The position numbers and the translations under genes were made by a program. DNA of 64,000 nt, taken from the NCBI GenBank assembly GCA_947652605.1, contig OX393578.1, positions 55,311,415-55,375,414 of the forward strand, given 5' to 3'. The notes under the pieces are model-generated. The model worked only from the letters and a program-made list of their open reading frames with translations. It ran no database searches and had not been told where the DNA came from. Of this stretch, positions 58,476 through 64,000 are shown piece after piece; the first letter of the stretch is position 1; each line of letters opens with the position of its first letter. The stretch is from Elmis aenea (lineage: Eukaryota > Arthropoda > Insecta > Coleoptera > Elmidae).

Positions 58476-59649
58476 TGTAAATATAGCCATAATTATATAA
58501 TAAAAAAAATTATTACAAAGACTGTCGAATTACAAAACAATTAAAAAATTCTAATAAATGATACCGCAGACAAATGATACTGTCATTTGACGTATCAAAT
58601 ATAAAAATTAGTTGAGGTCTTAAAGAGTTTTAAAAATAACATGGTGTATTAAAAAATACTCCCTCTTTTCGAAAATGTGAAAATATACAGAATTTTCCAT
58701 TTGAAAAAACAAAGTTATGGCCTTTTCCGGCGAAACAGGCACTACTGTGGAAGTGTGTGCTTGTCCAAATAATCGGGTTTTGCGCACATATTAACACATC
58801 TAAAATTTTGTTTGTTCAACTTGGACAGTAAGGAAGAAAAGGGAATAAACCCGATTCTTTTTTACACCCCTATCGTACTTAAAATAATCCAGGCAATAAC
58901 TAACGTTATACCAATTTTCTTGTTGTATTAAATTCGCTGTTTCACAAGGAGATAAAAATATTTCGCCACCCATGTTTGCTTGCTTCAAGTTTTTTTTTAT
59001 CGACGAAAAGTGCGATAACATTTCATATACTTCATTGAACTTTTAAGAACACAGTTTTAAATAACATGGAAGCTCATCTTACTCGTGTTTAATTACATCG
59101 AGCAGAAAAAACGTGATGGCAAATATTAAATTACGTGTTGAAAAGTTGGTAAACTAACGATGACATACTAAATTCATTAATTTAGACCAAAACTTCGAAA
59201 ATGTGTTAAAAAGGGCAACAATTTCTTTCATTATTTCTTGTGTGATAATGTTTAAGTAATTATGACAATGAAATATAACGAAGATGACACAAAAGTCTTA
59301 AAATTAATCTAGATATTCTTCTTACAAATAATACAAGGGATTTCTTTATCTTTACTGCACCTCTTAGTTCACATTCTTCTTCGACTGGGATCTCCCTGTT
59401 TGTCAAAGCCCCTGTCACCGTGTGGATGAGGAAAACCAGCTCTGCGCCCATCTCTTTGCGGAGTCATCCACCTAGTTTAGATCCTCTTCGTCGTCCTGTC
59501 GTTCAAGTCTTTGCTAGTCTTCTTTCTTCCATAGCTGCACGTGTCTTTCCACTGCTTTGCTCGCTCTTTTGACTATTTTAATGACTTCCTGATTGTTACA
59601 TTTTCCCCTTATCGAATTATTTATCTGAAGATCTAATAAGTTACACCTT

Positions 59650-59840
59650 CTCTTCTTTTTAATCAAATCTTCTTGTACCTGTCGGTGTCGAGGTATGCTT
59701 TTTTATTTGTTTGTTAGCTAATTGTGCACATCTCTCCAGCTGACTCCTTTTTCTTCTAGTCTCTGCCTTACTTCTTTTTACCATTTTATTCTTGGTCTTG
59801 CGCTATTTTTTCTCCTCCATCTTTATTTTCCTTTCCATTT
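59650..59840 (-). mobile_element. LINE C-terminal remnant
   Basis: The minus strand reads RPRIKW, a stop, then KEVRQRLEEKGVSWRDVHN. The RPRIKW..EV...LEEKG.SWRD pattern belongs to LINE ORF tails and matches the diverged units of the array in ATG2 intron 24. No borders were found. Confidence 0.55.
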
Positions 59841-61199
59841 TCGCGTATCTACTTTCTGGCATGCATAGTGCCGTCGCACATGCCCGTTATTAAGGCCTTC
59901 TTCAGGCTAGAAGAAATGTCAGTGCAACTAGCCATGTGCCGTTGAATGTGTAAAACTTATTGGTGATAAACCCAACCTTTCGTTTTGTAATATTGAATTC
60001 CACTCGAAGGATCATGTTATGGTCCTTCGAGTTTGACTGTTTTCTGCTTATACGCAATTTTAACAAAATATTTGTAATTACAGACCAACGTTTTTTTTTT
60101 TAAGGATAGCGATTTTTGGAAACTGGTGCAAAGGTTGTGGGGGTATTAAGTAGGAGTATATTTTATGGTTTAACGTGAAAGCCTAATTATTCGCAAATGT
60201 ATTTCGTATTTTCAATACTTCTTTAATAATGTTCGTTTCGTGAATTCAGACAAAGAAACGTTGCTGTTCAATTAAAAGTCGATCAAATTGCAGTTCGGTC
60301 GAAGCAAGCACGGCCTAATATGTTTAATTAATTATGCGAGGTTAGAAATGGCACTTTGCGATAATCGAACTTGATTAGAGCGGGCATATGGGTAGGAATT
60401 AGTATTGGCTGACATGTATGACGTGTAGGTAGATGAGGGTGAGTGGGCAGCGTATTCTGGCCAGGGGTTCCGTGCGGATAGTGTGAGGTGCGGCACAATG
60501 AGCTGTACAATGGCCGACGGTGCTCGCGGCGATCGTCCGTTGTTAGTGTATGTTCCGCGACCCGCGTCCTGTGATCTACCCGCAGCTGTCGCGTTCTACG
60601 CTCGCGAACAGGACCGCACTTATATTCAGCACGGCCGGAAATGCCGCAGATAACATAATTCGCTGGCTGCTAATGACTTTGCTAGGAATTTCATAATGCA
60701 GATGCGGAGAGCGGTCGCAAAAGTTGGGACACAAAAACGTATCCAGTGGCAGCTTTTGCACGAAAACTTGGCCGTAATACGTTGCATGAACCTTGTTTGC
60801 TCTGAATTTACACCTAAAACATGATTTTTAGTACTTTAAGTGAGACTTTCTTGAGTAAATCAAAAAATAAGCAGGAAGTTTTTCACATAAATCAAGTTAG
60901 CATGGACTACAGTACGAATTCTATAAACTACAGCCAATAAAAATTATTCAAAGTACTTAATATCATTCTTATTTGGTGTGTACAGGTCAATAAATGAGTA
61001 AATTGCAAAACATACACGCATATATCCAAAAATTTTGTTTGTAATCGAATATTTACCTCAACATTTTGTTATCATTTTTTTAAAATAAAACATTGGTTTT
61101 TACCATTTTTAACAATTGTTTCAAAAAAGTGCCAAGTGTTACACATTGTCCAATTCATAATTAAATGCTCTACAAATTGGCGCTACAATTAGATATAGC
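59841..61199. other. Non-coding stretch with a GC-richer island at about 60400-60780
   Basis: A hairpin with ACTCGAAGGA arms sits at 60002-60031. The island (GCCGACGGTGCTCGCGGCGA, CCGCGACCCGCGTCCTGTGA, CGCAGCTGTCGCGTTCTACG) lacks repeat signatures and is a candidate promoter or enhancer. No gene is recognised. Confidence 0.35.
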
Positions 61200-61250
61200 G
61201 TCCATAAGATAAAATGGACCTGATGATGGTTTAAAAAAAGCGAAACGTCG
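61200..61250 (+). ncRNA. Hammerhead-ribozyme-like motif (weak)
   Basis: GTCCAT (61200-61205) and ATGGAC (61214-61219) form a 6-bp helix directly abutting CTGATGA (61220-61226); GAAAC follows at 61242-61246 and then GTCGC. Core order is right, but the helix between CTGATGA and GAAAC is poor, so activity is doubtful. Confidence 0.25.
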
Positions 61251-61903
61251 CATGAAAAATGTAATTGGGGATTTTGATTCCTTGCAAAAAGTGACCCTAA
61301 AAAAGTTTTCACAGAAATGAAAATCGACATCAAATGAAAAAACGGCGGCCAAAAAACCAGAATCCTTTTGTTTACCTTTTCCCCTATATCCCAAAAACTA
61401 AAAAAGCTAGATAGTTTCTGTTTGTGTAAAATTATTAAGCACCCGAATATACAACTTTGCCCTAATTTAACCAAAGTCGTAACTCTTATCGTTTACGAGA
61501 TCCCCATAGTGGCCCTCGAAAAACCAGAACCCTTTATATTTAATAGACTTTGGTCAGGTAAAAATAAGAAATGAAGAAATAAATTATTATAAAAGACATA
61601 TTAGGAACTCTACAGATATTTTCAAATACAAAAATTCTTGTGGCAATAGCGATAGAGGCCATATTTTAGTCTCAAATAGGAAGACGTTATTTTAATCATA
61701 AAATTGGTTCAACAAAATTAATTTAGTTGTTGATGAACGCCCTTACAATCAAATCAGAAAGCTACTTTTAAAGAGGCAAAAGTATTTAACCTGGTTTTTG
61801 CAAGAGATCATTCTTTAAAAAATCTAGTGATCCTAAATTAAAGTTATAATCATATTATTCAATCAAATATTTAACAGATAATTTTATACACTATGCCTTA
61901 CCT

Positions 61904-62550
61904 CAGTGGTTTCCAACCTTTTTGTACCTCCACCCCCTTTTTCATAATTTTTTTTGCGCCCCCTCACTTTTCGTAACAATCTAATTTCATGAATACTGTC
62001 CTGATATAATAATTATTTAATGGGTTACAAAACAATATAGGTACCATATTCTGTATAAATATAGTTATTTATGTATCAGCCTGGTTTGCTGGCCTCGACT
62101 ACGTCTCGGCCAGCAAACAGGCAAGGCCGAAAAAGTACGTTTTGGCCGAGGTGCATATTACATTTTTTTTGTGCGATCGAATTAAAAACAATTTAAATTT
62201 TTAGTAATTTTCAAAATTATAGGTTAGAAACTACGTGACATTCTGTCACTGACAGATGACGGCGTATGTACTGCATTACCGGCCCTCTCCTTAGCACCGG
62301 CCGTAAAAGTTAATTTTTCGGCCGTTGCTAAGGGTAACGGCCTGAAAAGTAACTTTTACGGCCGTTGCTAAGGATAGGGCCGGTAATGCAGTACTTTATG
62401 GTTGCTAACGCGTCCATCAAACAGCTGTTTCTAGTACGATCGCACAAAAAAGTTATTTTTGTTTGTATTCAAAAAAAAATGCTGGGCGCCCCCCTTGCAA
62501 TAGTCTTGCGCCTCCCTAGGAGGATGCGCCCCACAGGTTGGAAACTACTG
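61904..62550. mobile_element. 647-bp hAT-like element carrying a nested palindrome
   Basis: Ends CAGTGGTTTCCAACCTTTTT and CAGGTTGGAAACTACTG. The flanks CCTTACCT (61896-61903) and GCTTACCT (62551-62558) agree at 7 of 8. Inside, TTTTTGTGCGATCG (62165-62178) and its inverse (62437-62450) bound a second inserted element. Confidence 0.8.
62268..62394. repeat. GC-rich 127-bp palindrome
   Basis: GTACTGCATTACCGGCCCT at the left and its inverse at the right, continuing inward with CCTTAGCACCGGCCGTAAAA against TTTTACGGCCGTTGCTAAGG. A strong hairpin inside the nested element. Confidence 0.88.
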
Positions 62551-62558
62551 GCTTACCT

Positions 62559-64000
62559 GAATTATCTACAACATTTTAGTGCGAATAAGGTTTGTTTTTT
62601 TGATTATTAGCAACTATTTTGTAGTGCTTGAACACGCTGCGAGCAAAGCTTTTGCAAAGTAAAATGCCATTCGGGTTAATAGAAAATTAGTTTTTATGCT
62701 AACGGTTTTTGAGAGTTGGCATTGTATGTTCAAATGTTCTTAAACATTTATTATTGTAAACTATTTGGGCACTATTCGTTCAAATATTATTTTCAAAATA
62801 AATTCTAATGGACTATAAACTTTGTGACGTTTTAGTTTTGACTGCAAAAAGTTGTATAAAGCAATAATTAATTTAATTTGTACAAATTTTGGAACTTGCC
62901 AATTTTTATTCGTTAATTGGTGGTAAGTATTTAGTTTAATATCAGTTTTGGTTGAGTTTGAAGCAACTTGGCGTACTTAATGTTATTGAGAATGTATCAA
63001 TTTATTGTAAGAGTGTTTCAAAGCATATAATGGCCATGACGAATATTTATGGTGAACAGATTAACTAGGTTCTCGTTTGTGGTCAGCTTCGCCGTCTTAA
63101 TTCTCAGAATCCGGTCGTAAATGTCACAAAACCGAACGAAAATACAGTTGTAAAATGGGAATTTGTTATTAAATTTCGGAATCCGTTGGCGGCACGTGAA
63201 TCCCGGTATTTTCAGGTCAACGTTCACTAAGACCGTTGTTAATCCTAGTGCCGCCCCTGAGTACGGGTTGGCGACGGTCGGCCGCGGTGGAAAGCAGATG
63301 CCGCGGCCCCGCGAGGCGACAGACCCTCCCCTCCTCCGGGTCCCTTGCAACCCCGCATCCGTCACGCACACGGGGCGCGAACACTCATCCGCAGCAAGGT
63401 CAGTCCCTGCCAGGTCCGTTATTCCTAACTACGCACTTACGGTGTGCTGGATGATGATGGGAACGTCGCCCGACGCTTCAATAGCTTCGAAATTTAGCAA
63501 TTCCCTAAAACCCACAGCTAGTTAGAGCAAAATTTAGCCGAGATAAGCATTTTGCGAAATTGAAGTTGACTGCGCTGTTTCCGTTTTCGAAACTCTCGAT
63601 CAGAGCGCCGATCTGGAGAGAATTTTTGCGAAAATAACGCCTTAAAAGCTTCTCGTGAAAAATAAACCACAGATGCAGATCGAAAATCAAATAATTTTCA
63701 GTAATTATCAACAAAATCGTTAAAGTACACGGTGGTCCGTATATCATTCGATTTTATATGCGTACGTTGCTTATCATTAAAGATAGAGAAATGGTTATTT
63801 AACCTAAATTTACAAGAATTCTGTAATTCTTTAAGTTATCTATAAAAAAAAAACACTTTATTGAATATTTGAAAATAGTTTACAATATTCGTATTTTTAA
63901 ATTAACTGCCACACAAAAGGGTTCGTTTTAAATTTTAAAACGTGGAATCTCGCAAACCGTTAGAGATAGGAGGATGGTTAAATTAGCAAAGAGGTGGGTT
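62559..64000. other. Non-coding end of window, GC-richer island at about 63240-63420
   Basis: The island (CGACGGTCGGCCGCGGTGGA, GATGCCGCGGCCCCGCGAGG) has two overlapping open frames without recognised motifs. It may be a promoter or exon of a neighbouring gene. Elsewhere nothing is recognised. Confidence 0.3.

Noticed and set aside
60002..60031. ACTCGAAGGA hairpin as a transcription terminator
   Set aside because: Eukaryotic context with no gene ending there; more likely a repeat remnant.
63018..63525. Overlapping 117- and 120-codon frames at the GC-rich island near the window end
   Set aside because: Both strands are open because of GC composition, and neither shows a known motif.

Overview
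The window is a stretch of an insect nuclear genome. It is AT-rich, its genes are split by many introns, and it is crowded with transposable elements. The insect call rests on an intronless distal antenna (dan) type Pipsqueak-domain gene plus P-element-, hAT-, Harbinger- and I-type mobile elements. A beetle is my best guess but is not proven. Three protein genes are recognisable, all on the + strand: the 3' part of ATG2 (87-20656, 26 exons read here, about 130 N-terminal residues lying before the window), the first two coding exons of a DRC7/lobo ciliary gene (25589-28047), and a complete single-exon dan homologue (42374-43693).

Layout. 1-20656: ATG2, whose large introns hold four different minisatellites, several MITEs with target-site duplications, a LINE tail, and a P-element-like insertion that itself contains a 1.5 kb near-perfect palindrome. 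20657-25482: intergenic, with nested foldback repeats and a roughly 68-bp minisatellite. 25483-25521: two tandem X-boxes and a CRE, just upstream of DRC7. 26251-27398: a hAT element in DRC7 intron 1. 28048-42373: no further DRC7 exon recognised; repeats, two LINE fragments and a degenerate array upstream of dan. 43694-64000: no further host gene recognised; a Harbinger element with an I-like LINE nested in it, several hAT elements, a perfect 55-bp-arm hairpin, a 200-N gap and scattered GC-richer single-copy islands.

The gene functions are not linked as a pathway. ATG2 is a lipid-transfer protein of autophagosome formation, DRC7 belongs to the nexin-dynein regulatory complex of motile cilia and sperm flagella, and dan is a nuclear regulator of antenna and eye development. 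If the remaining DRC7 exons lie beyond 64000, dan is nested inside a giant DRC7 intron.

The most unusual material is a set of foldback elements and about 80-bp modules that all end in TACAGGGT/ACCCTGTA. They occur throughout the window, in both orientations and nested in one another. I cannot assign them to a named transposon superfamily.
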